NCBI GenBank assembly: GCA_035556215.1
Contig: DATMFI010000007.1
Span: 1-64,000 of the forward strand
Length of the DNA stretch: 64,000 nucleotides
Origin: Palsa-892 sp035556215
Lineage (GTDB): Bacteria; Pseudomonadota; Alphaproteobacteria; Rhizobiales; Xanthobacteraceae
Reading direction: 5' to 3'
Shown here: positions 42,934 through 51,438 of the stretch, one piece after another
How positions within the stretch are numbered: the first letter of the stretch is position 1
Layout of the letters: the number at the start of each line of letters is the position of its first letter
Notes under the pieces: generated by a model
The model's input: the letters and a program-made list of their open reading frames with translations, nothing else
What the model was told of the DNA's origin: nothing
Databases searched by the model: none
Program-made: the position numbers and the translations under genes

Positions 42934-43208
42934 GCGCGATTTTGATCCTGTCGATAACGTTCGCGCAGATCTTGCTCAGCCTTGCGATGGTTCCTGCGGC
43001 GTTCCGTATTCTCTGGGGGCCGCGGGCTCAGGATCGCGTTGTCGGTTTCGATAGCCTCTATGTGAACGCGATGCTCCTGCTTCTGACGTTCGGCATCCGC
43101 TCGGGGAGTGCGCTTTATTTCGAGGCGGCGTTGATCATCGCGCTGATCGGTTTTGTCGGCACCATGGCGCTTGCGAAGTTCTTGCTGCGCGGCGAGGTGA
43201 TCGAATGA
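42930..43208 (+). CDS. phaF: Mrp/Pha antiporter subunit F
   Basis: 92 residues with three helices. FRILWGPRAQDRVVGFDSLYVNAM carries the RILxGPxxxDR motif of MrpF, followed by a final helix ending FLLRGEVIE. ATGA overlap with subunits E and G. Confidence 0.94.
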   Translation: MSAILILSITFAQILLSLAMVPAAFRILWGPRAQDRVVGFDSLYVNAMLLLLTFGIRSGSALYFEAALIIALIGFVGTMALAKFLLRGEVIE

Positions 43209-43567
43209 GCGGTGGAGAAATTCCCCTGTGGGTGGAAGTGCTCGTGTCGGTGCTGCTGATTGCCGGCGCGGCAATCACGTTGATCGGAACGAGTGGGCTG
43301 TTGCGGTTCAGGACTTTTTATGAGCGGGCCCATGCGCCGACCCTCGGCACGACACTGGGGACGGCGCTCATAGCCGCGGCGTCGATGATCTATTTCTTCG
43401 CGCTGGGCAGCCGGTTCGTATTACATGAACTGCTGATCGTCATTTTCGTCACCGTGACGACGCCGATTACGCTTCTGGTGCTGGTGCGCGCCGCCCGATT
43501 CCGGGACGAATTCGAAATGCCGATAAGCAATCATTCTGGCCGCGAGGAAAATCATGATCGATCTTGA
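43205..43567 (+). CDS. phaG: Mrp/Pha antiporter subunit G
   Basis: 120 residues. The MrpG signature LIGTSGLLRFRTFYERAHAPTLGTTLG lies after the first helix, then two further helices (GTALIAAASMIYFFALG, LLIVIFVTVTTPITLLVLV). It overlaps the following M20 peptidase gene by 14 bases, so that gene is probably co-expressed. Confidence 0.94.
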   Translation: MSGGEIPLWVEVLVSVLLIAGAAITLIGTSGLLRFRTFYERAHAPTLGTTLGTALIAAASMIYFFALGSRFVLHELLIVIFVTVTTPITLLVLVRAARFRDEFEMPISNHSGREENHDRS

Positions 43568-44672
43568 TCCGGTACGTCTCACACAGGAACTGATCGCCTT
43601 CGATACGATCAACCCGCCGGGGCAGGAGCTTTCCTGTGTCGAGATGCTTGCCGGTATTTTGTCGGGTGCAGGGCTGCAGACCAAAATTCACGGCTTCGCG
43701 GAAAATCGCGCCAACCTTGTCGCGACGCTGGGCGAGGGACCGGCGCTCTGCTTCACCGGCCATGTGGATACGGTGCCGCTCGGCAATACGCCGTGGCAGC
43801 GCGACCCGCTCGGCGGCGAGGTCGCGGACGGCCGGCTTTACGGGCGCGGCTCATCCGATATGAAAAGCGGCGTCGCGGCTTTCGTAACAGCGGCCTGCGC
43901 GGCCGCGAGAAGCGGGCGTAAAGCCGGCGGGCGCATCACGCTGATTATCACCGCGGGCGAAGAGATCGGCTGTGAAGGCGCGAAGGAACTCGTGCGTGCG
44001 GGCGTGATCGAGAAGGGGGGCGCGCTGGTTGTCGCGGAGCCGACATCGAACGTGCCGATGGTCGGTCACAAGGGCGCGCTGTGGCTCCGTGCTGTCACGA
44101 CCGGCGTGACGGCGCATGGCTCGATGCCGCATCTTGGCGTGAATGCGGCCTACAAGGCAGCGCGTGCGCTTCACAAGCTCGAAGCCTTCGATTTCAACGA
44201 GGCGCCGCATCCGCACCTCGGCAAGCCGACGCTGAATGTCGGCGCGGTGCGCGCGGGCATCAATGTCAATTCGGTGCCGGACCGGGCCGAGATCGACATC
44301 GATATCCGTACTATTCCTTCGCTCCCGCATGAGCGCGTGAAAGAACATCTTGCGGCTGAGCTCGGCCAGGACATTACGATGAGCGCGCTCGTGGATGTGC
44401 CGGCGGTGTGGACCGAGCCGAAAAATGCATGGCTGGCGAGGGTGTTTGCGGCCGTGCATGCGGTGACGGGCAAGGAGCCGCTGCCGATTGCGACAGTGCC
44501 GTATTTCACCGATGCTTCTATTTTGAAACCCGCGCTAGGCGAGCCGCCGACGGTCGTGCTTGGACCGGGTGAGCCCGGCATGGCGCATCAAACCGACGAA
44601 TATTGTTTCGTCGATCATATTCGCGATGCAGAAAAGATTTACACACGCCTGATCGAAGACTGGCAGGCGTAA
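43554..44672 (+). CDS. M20-family metallopeptidase (ArgE/DapE-like)
   Basis: 372 residues. Metal ligands fit CFTGHVDTVPLG (His, Asp), the GRGSSDMKSGVAAFV bridging Asp, the TAGEEIGCEGA Glu pair and the C-terminal GMAHQTDEYC His. A dimerisation (lid) domain lies in the middle. The family deacylates N-acyl amino acids or cleaves dipeptides. The 14-base overlap with phaG indicates translational coupling, although a functional link with ion transport is not obvious. Convergent with the YeeE gene, 4 bases apart. Confidence 0.88.
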   Translation: MIDLDPVRLTQELIAFDTINPPGQELSCVEMLAGILSGAGLQTKIHGFAENRANLVATLGEGPALCFTGHVDTVPLGNTPWQRDPLGGEVADGRLYGRGSSDMKSGVAAFVTAACAAARSGRKAGGRITLIITAGEEIGCEGAKELVRAGVIEKGGALVVAEPTSNVPMVGHKGALWLRAVTTGVTAHGSMPHLGVNAAYKAARALHKLEAFDFNEAPHPHLGKPTLNVGAVRAGINVNSVPDRAEIDIDIRTIPSLPHERVKEHLAAELGQDITMSALVDVPAVWTEPKNAWLARVFAAVHAVTGKEPLPIATVPYFTDASILKPALGEPPTVVLGPGEPGMAHQTDEYCFVDHIRDAEKIYTRLIEDWQA

Positions 44673-44676
44673 GCCG

Positions 44677-45807
44677 TCAGAGCGCGGTCTGAGAAGAACG
44701 CGTAACCGCCGCAAACCCGGCGGTGTCGGCGGTGTTTCGCGCTTGCGAATGCCAGTTCTCGAGCCGGTTCAAGAGCGACGCGCCGACGAAGCCGCCGGCG
44801 AAGATCGAGACCGCTGCGAGCGCCGAGCCGAGCGAGAGCGTGGACATGCCGGTCAGGCCCTGACCGATGGTGCAGCCCAGGGCAAAGACGCCGCCGACGC
44901 CCATCATCATGGCGCCCACGATTTGACGGAAGAAATCATTGGCGTTGCTGAAGCCTTCGATTTCGAATTTGCCGCGGATCACCGAAGTCACGAAAGCGCC
45001 GACAATGACGCCGCCGACGACGGCAATGCCGAAATTCGCATTGGTGCCGGTGAAGATCATCAGATATTCGACGGCGTCGCCAACCGGCGCGACGAAAGAT
45101 AGGCTCGCGGGGGGAGCCGGATTGAACTCGTCCTGCGCCATGACGCCGGTGAAGTACCAGGCGGCGGCAATGATGAGGCCGATCGAAAGGCCGCCGATGA
45201 TGTTGCGCGGCGAGGTCCGGAAGCCCTTGCTCGAAAAGCAGATGAAAAGCAGCGCGGCGGCGAGCGCGATCGAGATAATCCAGCGCAAGGTGGCGGCATC
45301 GAACGGCAAGCGCGAGGCGAGAAGATCGGGGATCGCCGTCGCGCCGAGATCGGCCCGGGTAGCGCTCTCGCTCGCGAGGCGCAACGGCGCGACGATGCCG
45401 CGCAGCGTCATGTACGCGGTGATACCGACCAGTACGACGACGACGAACGAGCGGATATTGCCATAGCCGAGGCGAACGAGATTGCGCGATACGCAGCCGT
45501 TGCCAAGCATCATGCCGACACCGAACACGAAGCCGCCAAGGATCGGGCCCGCGAGATTGAGCGGCGTTGCAAGGTAGATCGACTTGGTGAGATCGACGCC
45601 GCCGAAAACGAACAGAAGCTGGCTGACGAGAACGGCGACCGCGAGCGCAACGCCCCAGGCGCGCAGCCGATTGCTGTTGCCTTTGCGCACGAGGTCGAGG
45701 ATCGCGCCGCTGCTGCAGAAGGCGGTCGCCTGCGCGAAGCTGCCGAACAGCAGCCCTAAAACGAGGCCGCCAAAAATAAGCAGTTGTGCCGGCTCAAGCG
45801 TGCTCAT
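44677..45807 (-). CDS. YeeE/YedE (TsuA/SoxT-like) thiosulfate/sulfur-compound transporter
   Basis: 376 residues, two repeats of four to five helices. The family cysteines appear in FAQATAFCSSGAIL, MLGNGCVSRNLVRLGYGN and FALGCTIGQGLTGMSTL. In TsuA, cysteines in these positions relay thiosulfate through the pore. Next to the sox genes it likely imports thiosulfate or a sulfur intermediate, as proposed for SoxT. It is the last gene of the minus-strand repressor unit, 115 bases downstream of the MBL gene. Confidence 0.88.
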   Translation of the reverse strand: MSTLEPAQLLIFGGLVLGLLFGSFAQATAFCSSGAILDLVRKGNSNRLRAWGVALAVAVLVSQLLFVFGGVDLTKSIYLATPLNLAGPILGGFVFGVGMMLGNGCVSRNLVRLGYGNIRSFVVVVLVGITAYMTLRGIVAPLRLASESATRADLGATAIPDLLASRLPFDAATLRWIISIALAAALLFICFSSKGFRTSPRNIIGGLSIGLIIAAAWYFTGVMAQDEFNPAPPASLSFVAPVGDAVEYLMIFTGTNANFGIAVVGGVIVGAFVTSVIRGKFEIEGFSNANDFFRQIVGAMMMGVGGVFALGCTIGQGLTGMSTLSLGSALAAVSIFAGGFVGASLLNRLENWHSQARNTADTAGFAAVTRSSQTAL

Positions 45808-45879
45808 GGTCTATCCGTAAACTCGTCCCCGGCATGTTGGGGATCGCACTATTTACGGATTTGGATGGCAAATTGCAAT

Positions 45880-45912
45880 ATTCCCATTAATTCCACGTAT
45901 AAAAATGGGAAT
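45880..45912. repeat. Inverted repeat between the MBL and YeeE genes
   Basis: ATTCCCAT (45880-45887) and ATGGGAAT (45905-45912) are perfect 8-base arms 17 bases apart, just after the minus-strand MBL stop. It may be a partial terminator or an operator before the YeeE gene. Confidence 0.45.
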
Positions 45913-45922
45913 GCCTTTGGGT

Positions 45923-46921
45923 CTATTTTCTGAAGTTCTTGGCCTCGAGATCGAGGAATATCCGGTATGCGTTTCCCTTATTGATGCTGTTGAAGGCCGG
46001 AAGGCCTTCGTATTTAGACCAGTCGGTGTCCTTGTAGGCCGTTTCGAATTCGACCCAGTTCTCGACGGCCTTGCCCATCGTCTCGCGCACATAGGCGATG
46101 TAATCGCGCGTGAAGGTGATGGCTTCCCTGGCTTCGCTCGACGGCTTTCCGTGACCCGGCACGATGAATTGCGGGTTGAGCTTCAGCACTTCGTTGAGCG
46201 CCGCGAGCCAGACGCTGCTGTCGACGTCGTCGCTGTTCATGAACGGGATGCGGCCGTTCTGCACGATGTCGCCGGCGAACAGTACGCCTTCCGGCTGTAC
46301 CATCATCATCATGTCGCTGCCTGAGTGCGCGGGGCCGCCGTAGATCATCGTGAACGTATGCCCGCCGAGCGTGATCGTCGCGCGCTGCGAGAAGGTGATG
46401 TCGGGCGCAACGACGCGCGTTGACTTGTCGACCCAGGGAGAAAGCGCGTCGCGGCGCTGGTTGAGCCGCTCGCCGACGCGCTCGTCGGCTATTTCTTCGT
46501 CGTTCTCCTTGTATTCGCGCGCACGGTCCTGTGCGACGATGATCGCATCGGTGTGATCCTTGAACGCCTGCAAGCCGTAGATGTGGTCGGCGTGATAGTG
46601 ACTCAACGCGACGTAGCGGATTTTCTTGTCTGTGTGCTTTCTGATGTCCTGCAACATCGCCCAGCCAAGGCTCGGCGTTCCCAGTGCATCGAATACGACA
46701 ACGCCTTCGTCGGTGATGACGTAACCGGCATTCGAGGTATTTCCCTCATTGGCTTTGCCGGGCACGCCGGGAATACCAATGCTGTAAAAAATTTGCGTGC
46801 CGGGGACCTGCCCGACGGTCAGCGGTTTGGTGATCGGCGCATAGGGTGCGGTGGTGTTTTGGGCGAAGGCGGTTTGTGAAACGGCGATGGCGAAGGCCGC
46901 GCACAGATGAACGGGCTTCAC
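45923..46921 (-). CDS. Exported metallo-beta-lactamase-fold hydrolase (SoxH-like)
   Basis: 332 residues starting at GTG 46921, which overlaps the repressor stop (GTGA). A Sec signal peptide ends near TAFAQ (~20). The zinc site is HYHADHIYG, then the His of GGPAHSGSD, the GDIVQN Asp and PGHGKPS. Related proteins in sox loci are called SoxH or quinoprotein relay hydrolases. The real reaction is not known; thiol-ester or persulfide hydrolysis is a guess. Co-transcribed with the ArsR-type sulfur sensor. Confidence 0.83.
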   Translation of the reverse strand: MKPVHLCAAFAIAVSQTAFAQNTTAPYAPITKPLTVGQVPGTQIFYSIGIPGVPGKANEGNTSNAGYVITDEGVVVFDALGTPSLGWAMLQDIRKHTDKKIRYVALSHYHADHIYGLQAFKDHTDAIIVAQDRAREYKENDEEIADERVGERLNQRRDALSPWVDKSTRVVAPDITFSQRATITLGGHTFTMIYGGPAHSGSDMMMMVQPEGVLFAGDIVQNGRIPFMNSDDVDSSVWLAALNEVLKLNPQFIVPGHGKPSSEAREAITFTRDYIAYVRETMGKAVENWVEFETAYKDTDWSKYEGLPAFNSINKGNAYRIFLDLEAKNFRK

Positions 46922-47271
46922 TTGATATCCTCGCAATAAAGGCTCTTGAGAAGCTTGATGAGCTTATTCACGCGCGGATCGGAGATTCGATAGTAAAGCG
47001 TTTGCGAATCGCGGCGGAAGGTGACGATGCCGGCTTCACGCAGTTTCGTCAGATGCTGCGAGAGCGCCGACTGGCTGATCTGCACCGCACTGACGATATC
47101 GCCGACCTTGAGCTCCTTGCCGGCCATCAGATAGCAGAGAATCAACAGCCGCTTCTCGTTGCCGAGCAGATTTAAAACGTGTGCGGCCTCCGCCGCCTGC
47201 GCGGCCAGCTTGTACAAGTCGCTCGACTTATTCTTGCGCAACCGCTTGATATTCATTGTCCCAATTTCCAT
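46918..47271 (-). CDS. soxR: ArsR-family persulfide-sensing repressor (SoxR/SqrR/BigR type)
   Basis: 117 residues, winged helix-turn-helix (NEKRLLILCYLMAGKELKVGDI, then ISQSALSQHLTKLREAGIVTFRRD). Two cysteines, C46 in the ILCYL helix and C113 in the C-terminal LYCEDIK, match the pair that forms a di/tetrasulfide link in SqrR/BigR and in the sox repressor SoxR. ATG 47271 has an AGGTGAT ribosome site. It is divergent from soxC, with dyads at 47363 and 47398 between them, so it likely represses the sox operon until sulfane sulfur appears. Confidence 0.87.
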   Translation of the reverse strand: MEIGTMNIKRLRKNKSSDLYKLAAQAAEAAHVLNLLGNEKRLLILCYLMAGKELKVGDIVSAVQISQSALSQHLTKLREAGIVTFRRDSQTLYYRISDPRVNKLIKLLKSLYCEDIK

Positions 47272-47350
47272 GGGGATCACCTGTTCTGTATTGCGGTGCA
47301 CTCATATCAAATTCTCTCACCTTCGTCGAAGTGCATTCTTTACTTTAGCG

Positions 47351-47379
47351 TTGACTAAATTAGCATATGACGATATGCA
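47351..47379. promoter_or_regulatory. Putative sox promoter with a dyad over the -10
   Basis: A -35 TTGACT (47351-47356) and a -10 TATGCA (47374-47379) with a 17-base spacer. The dyad GCATAT-GACG-ATATGC (47363-47378) covers the -10 and is a candidate binding site for the divergent ArsR repressor. Confidence 0.5.
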
Positions 47380-47397
47380 CCGAAGATAAAACAAAAA

Positions 47398-47414
47398 CGG
47401 TCCATATGGGACCG
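47398..47414 (+). promoter_or_regulatory. Hairpin next to the soxC ribosome site
   Basis: CGGTCC (47398-47403) and GGACCG (47409-47414) pair perfectly around ATATG and end at the edge of the GAGGGGAA ribosome site of soxC. It could act as a second operator or modulate translation. Confidence 0.4.
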
Positions 47415-47421
47415 AGGGGAA

Positions 47422-48714
47422 ATGATGAAGCGGGACGATGGACGCGCAAATGGCGCGCCGCCCATGCAAGGCCTGTCACGCCGCAAGCTTTTCAGGCTTG
47501 GAAGTGCGGCTGTCGCCGGAGCGCTGCTCGCCAGTTCGAAAGCGGCCGCCGAAGGAGCCGCGCCGCCAGCCGATAACCCCTGGTCGCAGACGATGGGCGC
47601 GGGCGTGGTCGATCGCCCCTATGGCGTGCCTGCCGAAGGCGAGGCCGGTGTCATCCGCCGCAACGTGCCGTGGCTTACCGCGGGCACCGAATCGTCGGTC
47701 AGCTTCTCGCCGCTCCAGGATTTGAGCGGCATCATCACGCCGAACGGCCTCTTTTTCGAGCGCTATCACGCTGGCCGTGCCGACGTTACGCGCGACGAGC
47801 ACCGCCTGATGATCCACGGCCTCGTCGAGCGTCCGATCATCCTGACGATGGACGATATTCTTCGCTTTCCGTCGGTGTCGCGAATTCATTTTATTGAATG
47901 CCCGGCAAACGGCGGCATGGAATGGCGCGCCGCGCAGCTCAATTCGCTGCAATTCACGCATGGCATGATCAGTTGCGCCGAATGGACGGGCGTGAAGCTC
48001 TCGACGCTTCTCGAGGAAGTCGGCCTCAAGAAAAATGCCAAATGGGCTCTCGTCGAAGGCGCCGATGGCGCGCATATGACGCGCAGCCTGCCGCTCGAAA
48101 AGTGTCTCGATGACTGTCTGATCGTTTACGGCCAGAACGGCGAGGCGCTGCGGCCCGAGCAAGGCTATCCGTTGCGTCTCATCGTGCCTGGCTGGGAGGG
48201 CAATGTCAGCATCAAGTGGCTACGGCGGATCAAGATCGGCGACAAGCCGTGGTACACGCGCGAAGAGACATCGAAATATACCGACCTCATGCCGGACGGG
48301 AAATCGCGCGGCTTCACCTGGCTGATCGATGCGAAGTCGGTGGTTACATTTCCGTGTCCCGAAAAGCCGCTGCGCCATGGGCCGGGCACCTACGAAATCC
48401 GCGGTCTCGCCTGGACCGGTAGCGGCAAGGTGCGTGAAGTGCACGTCTCGACCGACGGCGGCGCGAACTGGCAAAAGGCGCAGTTGCACGAGCCGGTTTT
48501 GTCAAAGGCGCTGACGCGTTTTTCGATGCCGTGGCAGTGGGACGGTAAGCCGGCGCTCATTGAATCGCGCGTGATCGACGAGACGGGCTACGTCCAGCCG
48601 ACAATCGGGCAACTGCGAAAAATTCGCGGGTCGAACTCGATCTATCACAACAATTCGATTCAGACCTGGCAGGTCAAGCAGGACGGGAGCGTGTTTGATG
48701 TTCAAACCGCTTAA
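47422..48714 (+). CDS. soxC: Sulfane dehydrogenase molybdopterin subunit SoxC
   Basis: 430 residues. The Tat signal SRRKLFRLGSAAVAGALLAS lies at ~20-40. The sulfite-oxidase fold places the molybdenum-ligand Cys in FIECPANGGMEW, with GLVERPIILTMDDILRFPS before it. The C-terminal Mo-co dimerisation domain follows (YEIRGLAWTGSGKVREVHVSTDGGANW). In Paracoccus, SoxCD oxidises the SoxY-bound sulfane sulfur, giving full oxidation of thiosulfate to sulfate. First gene of the sox operon. ATG 47422 or 47425. Confidence 0.94.
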   Translation: MMKRDDGRANGAPPMQGLSRRKLFRLGSAAVAGALLASSKAAAEGAAPPADNPWSQTMGAGVVDRPYGVPAEGEAGVIRRNVPWLTAGTESSVSFSPLQDLSGIITPNGLFFERYHAGRADVTRDEHRLMIHGLVERPIILTMDDILRFPSVSRIHFIECPANGGMEWRAAQLNSLQFTHGMISCAEWTGVKLSTLLEEVGLKKNAKWALVEGADGAHMTRSLPLEKCLDDCLIVYGQNGEALRPEQGYPLRLIVPGWEGNVSIKWLRRIKIGDKPWYTREETSKYTDLMPDGKSRGFTWLIDAKSVVTFPCPEKPLRHGPGTYEIRGLAWTGSGKVREVHVSTDGGANWQKAQLHEPVLSKALTRFSMPWQWDGKPALIESRVIDETGYVQPTIGQLRKIRGSNSIYHNNSIQTWQVKQDGSVFDVQTA

Positions 48715-49366
48715 GCTCACGTTGATTGCAGCGAGTGTGCTGGCGCTCGCCGCCACGGCGCAGGCGCAACAGAAGAAGCCCTATGGCTACGGCAAGCCCG
48801 CGACACCCGAGCAGATCGCCGGATGGGATATCGACGCGCGCGGCGACGACGGCGAAGGCCTGCCGGCAGGCAAAGGAAATGTTGCGCGCGGCGCGGAAGT
48901 TTTCGCCGAACAGTGTGCTGCGTGCCATGGGACTTTCGGCGAAGGCGAGGGGCGATACCCCAAGCTCGTCGGTGGCAATGGTACATTGACGGCGGAACGT
49001 CCAGAGCCGACAGTTGGCAGTTACTGGCCCTTTGCGGTTACGCTCTGGGACTATATTAACCGTGCCATGCCGATGCCGATGCCCCACACTTTATCCGCCG
49101 ACGACGTTTATGCATTGACGGCATATGTCCTGAACCTCAATAACATCGTTCCGGACGATTTCGTCGCCGACAAGACGAGCCTTCCCAAAGTGAAAATGCC
49201 AAACCGCGATAACTTCAGCTGGCAGGATCCGCGCCCCGATACGGTAGCGAAACCATGCATGACAAAGTGTATTGATCCGAAAGATATAAAGATTATTTCC
49301 ACGGCTGAAGGTACTGATCTTACGCCGCGCACCACCGGTCCGCTCGACACCATGCAACCAAAATGA
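48698..49366 (+). CDS. soxD: SoxD, c-type cytochrome subunit of sulfane dehydrogenase (short, single-heme)
   Basis: 222 residues with signal peptide (ending AQAQ, ~25). One haem c site, CAACH, follows GAEVFAEQC. RYPKLVGG, WDYINRAMPMPMPHTL (Met ligand region) and YALTAYVLNLNNIVPDDF are typical of SoxD. Paracoccus SoxD is about 380 residues with two haem domains; here the second is absent. A later CMTKC pair is not a haem site. ATG 48698 lies within the end of soxC; the stop overlaps the region where soxX begins. Confidence 0.9.
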   Translation: MFKPLKLTLIAASVLALAATAQAQQKKPYGYGKPATPEQIAGWDIDARGDDGEGLPAGKGNVARGAEVFAEQCAACHGTFGEGEGRYPKLVGGNGTLTAERPEPTVGSYWPFAVTLWDYINRAMPMPMPHTLSADDVYALTAYVLNLNNIVPDDFVADKTSLPKVKMPNRDNFSWQDPRPDTVAKPCMTKCIDPKDIKIISTAEGTDLTPRTTGPLDTMQPK

Positions 49367-49383
49367 AAAACGCCACGGAGACC

Positions 49384-49731
49384 ATGATGTCTTCTTTTTA
49401 TCGTTATCTTACTGCCGGAGCGTTCGTTCTGATCGCCGCTTCCATGGTGACCCGAGCTGGAGCTGCCGATCTCAATGGCAAGGATCTCGCTTTCAATCGC
49501 AGCAAAGGCAATTGCCTGACCTGTCACGCCATGAAGGGCGGCGACTCGCCTGGCACGATCGGGCCGGAACTCAGCGACATGAAATCGCGCTTCGATCGCA
49601 AGGAACTGATCGCTATCATCAGCGACGAAACCACGCGCAATCCGCAGACGATGATGCCGCCGTTCGGGCGCAACCTCATTCTCACCAACAAGGAAATCGA
49701 AGCGATCGCCGATTTCCTGCTGACACTATAA
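49384..49731 (+). CDS. soxX: SoxX, monohaem cytochrome c of the SoxXA complex
   Basis: About 115 residues. A signal peptide ends near TRAGA. Haem site CLTCH (NRSKGNCLTCHAMKGG), GTIGPELSDMKSRFD, and the Met ligand in TMMPPFGRNLILT match SoxX. Start candidates are ATG 49363 (overlapping the soxD stop), 49384 and 49387; the GGAG at 49377-49380 favours the last two. With SoxA it forms the cysteine-thiosulfate linkage on SoxY. Confidence 0.92.
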   Translation: MMSSFYRYLTAGAFVLIAASMVTRAGAADLNGKDLAFNRSKGNCLTCHAMKGGDSPGTIGPELSDMKSRFDRKELIAIISDETTRNPQTMMPPFGRNLILTNKEIEAIADFLLTL

Positions 49732-49747
49732 GAACCGGGAGAACTCG

Positions 49748-50233
49748 ATGAATACGAGCCATCATTATTCACGGCGTCGCTTCCTTGTCCTCACGGCGCT
49801 CGCGGGGGCCGTTGCGGCCGGCATGGATGCGCTTCGCGCGGTTGCCGCCTTCGCGGCCGACGCCGCGGGCTGGCCGGCGGACGCTTTCAAGCAAAAATCG
49901 GAAGCCGATGCCGCAAAGACGCTTTATGGCAAGACCTTCGAGCCATCGGACAAGGTCAAGCTGGATGCGCCCGAGATTGCTGAGAACGGTGCGGTGGTGC
50001 CGATCAGCGTCAGCAGCACGCTGCCGAACGTCACCTCGATCTCGATCATGGTGAAAGAGAATCCCTATGTGCTCGCGGCATCGTACAAGATTCCGGAAGG
50101 TACGAATGCGGCGGTTTCCAACCGGCTGAAGATGGCGAAGACGAGCCAGGTCGTTGCGGTCGTCGAATCCGGCGGCAAGCTCTACAGCGCGTCGAAGGAA
50201 GTCAAAGTCACCGTCGGCGGTTGCGGCGGCTAA
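49748..50233 (+). CDS. soxY: SoxY, sulfur carrier protein
   Basis: 161 residues. Tat signal (SRRRFLVLTALAGAVAAGMD). The C-terminal carrier motif VGGCGG ends the protein, with the Cys that bears the covalently bound sulfur substrate. Works with SoxZ as a heterodimer. Confidence 0.96.
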   Translation: MNTSHHYSRRRFLVLTALAGAVAAGMDALRAVAAFAADAAGWPADAFKQKSEADAAKTLYGKTFEPSDKVKLDAPEIAENGAVVPISVSSTLPNVTSISIMVKENPYVLAASYKIPEGTNAAVSNRLKMAKTSQVVAVVESGGKLYSASKEVKVTVGGCGG

Positions 50234-50248
50234 CGAGGAGAAACAGAC

Positions 50249-50560
50249 ATGGCATCGTCAATTCGCGTTCGCGCTACCGCATCCGGCGAGACCACCGAAG
50301 TGCAGGCTTTGATCCAGCATCCGATGGATTCCGGCTTCGTCAAAAACTCCAAGGGCGAACTCATCCCGCCGCATCATATCGAAACGGTTCAGTTCGAAAC
50401 CGGCGGCAAAGTGGTTTTCACCGCGTTGTGGGGGCCCGCTGTTTCCAAGGACCCTTATGTGAAGTTCAGCTTCAAGGGCGGCAAGAAGGGCGACGACCTC
50501 AAGATCAGCTGGGTCGACAACAAGGGCGCCAGCGACTCGATGACGGCGAAAATCCAATAA
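50249..50560 (+). CDS. soxZ: SoxZ, SoxY partner
   Basis: 103 residues, no signal peptide (it is exported with SoxY via Tat). QALIQHPMDSGFVKNSKGELIPPHHIE and SWVDNKGASDSMTAKI are characteristic. Good GAGGAG ribosome site; 15 bases after soxY. Confidence 0.96.
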   Translation: MASSIRVRATASGETTEVQALIQHPMDSGFVKNSKGELIPPHHIETVQFETGGKVVFTALWGPAVSKDPYVKFSFKGGKKGDDLKISWVDNKGASDSMTAKIQ

Positions 50561-50586
50561 AATAAAAAGACGTACTGGAGGATAGG

Positions 50587-51429
50587 ATGTTTCGGAAAAT
50601 ACTGATCTCGGTCGCCTGCTGCGCAATATTTGCGAATGGCGCGCTGGCGGCGGAAACGATCAATCCTGAGCAGGATTTCAAAGAATTCCGCCAATTCTTC
50701 CAGTCGAAGTTTCCCCAAGTGAAGCTTGAGGACTTTGTGAACGGGCCGTACTCGGTCGACGAAGGCTTGCGCAAGCAGTGGATCGAGAAAGAAGAATTCC
50801 CGCCCTACGACTTCGCGCTCGAAAAAGGCAAGGAGCTGATGGCAAAGCCGTTCGCGAATGGCAAGACAATCGCGGACTGCTTCCCGAACAAGGGCATCGG
50901 CATCCGCCAGGACTATCCTTACTTCGACGCAAAGGAAGGCCAGGTCATCACGCTTGAGCTTGCGGTGAACCGCTGCCTCGAGCAGAACGGCGAGAAGCCT
51001 TTTTCCTACACCGGCGACGACATGGCGTCGGTCACCGCCTATATGGCGTTCACTTCGCGCGGCAAGCCGTTCGATATCAAGATTCCGAACGATCCGCGAG
51101 CGCTCGCGGCCTATGAGCATGGCAAGCAGTATTTCTATCAGCGCCGCGGCCAACTCAATTTTTCCTGCGCGAGCTGCCATGTGCAAAGCCCGGGCGAATT
51201 GATCCGTAGCGAGCGGCTCGCGCCGGCGCTCGGTATCCTCAACGCAATGCCTATCTATCGCTCGCAATGGGGCGGCATGGGCACGATCAGCCGGCGCTTC
51301 ACAAGCTGCAACAGTCAGGTGCGCGGCACGCCGCTGAAGCCGCAGGACGCTGAATATCGCAACGTCGAATATTATCTCTCGTACATGGCGAACGGGTTGC
51401 CGATTGTCGGCCCCGGCTCGCGGCCGTAG
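50587..51429 (+). CDS. soxA: SoxA, cytochrome c of the SoxXA complex
   Basis: 280 residues with a signal peptide (ending ALAAE). One haem c motif, FSCASCHVQS, and the distal Cys in RRFTSCNSQVRG, which becomes the cysteine-persulfide haem ligand. The N-terminal haem is replaced by a cysteine pair (IADCFPNKG and VNRCLEQNG), as in the monohaem/disulfide SoxA class. It catalyses oxidative conjugation of thiosulfate to SoxY. Confidence 0.95.
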   Translation: MFRKILISVACCAIFANGALAAETINPEQDFKEFRQFFQSKFPQVKLEDFVNGPYSVDEGLRKQWIEKEEFPPYDFALEKGKELMAKPFANGKTIADCFPNKGIGIRQDYPYFDAKEGQVITLELAVNRCLEQNGEKPFSYTGDDMASVTAYMAFTSRGKPFDIKIPNDPRALAAYEHGKQYFYQRRGQLNFSCASCHVQSPGELIRSERLAPALGILNAMPIYRSQWGGMGTISRRFTSCNSQVRGTPLKPQDAEYRNVEYYLSYMANGLPIVGPGSRP

Positions 51430-51438
51430 GAGTTTCCG

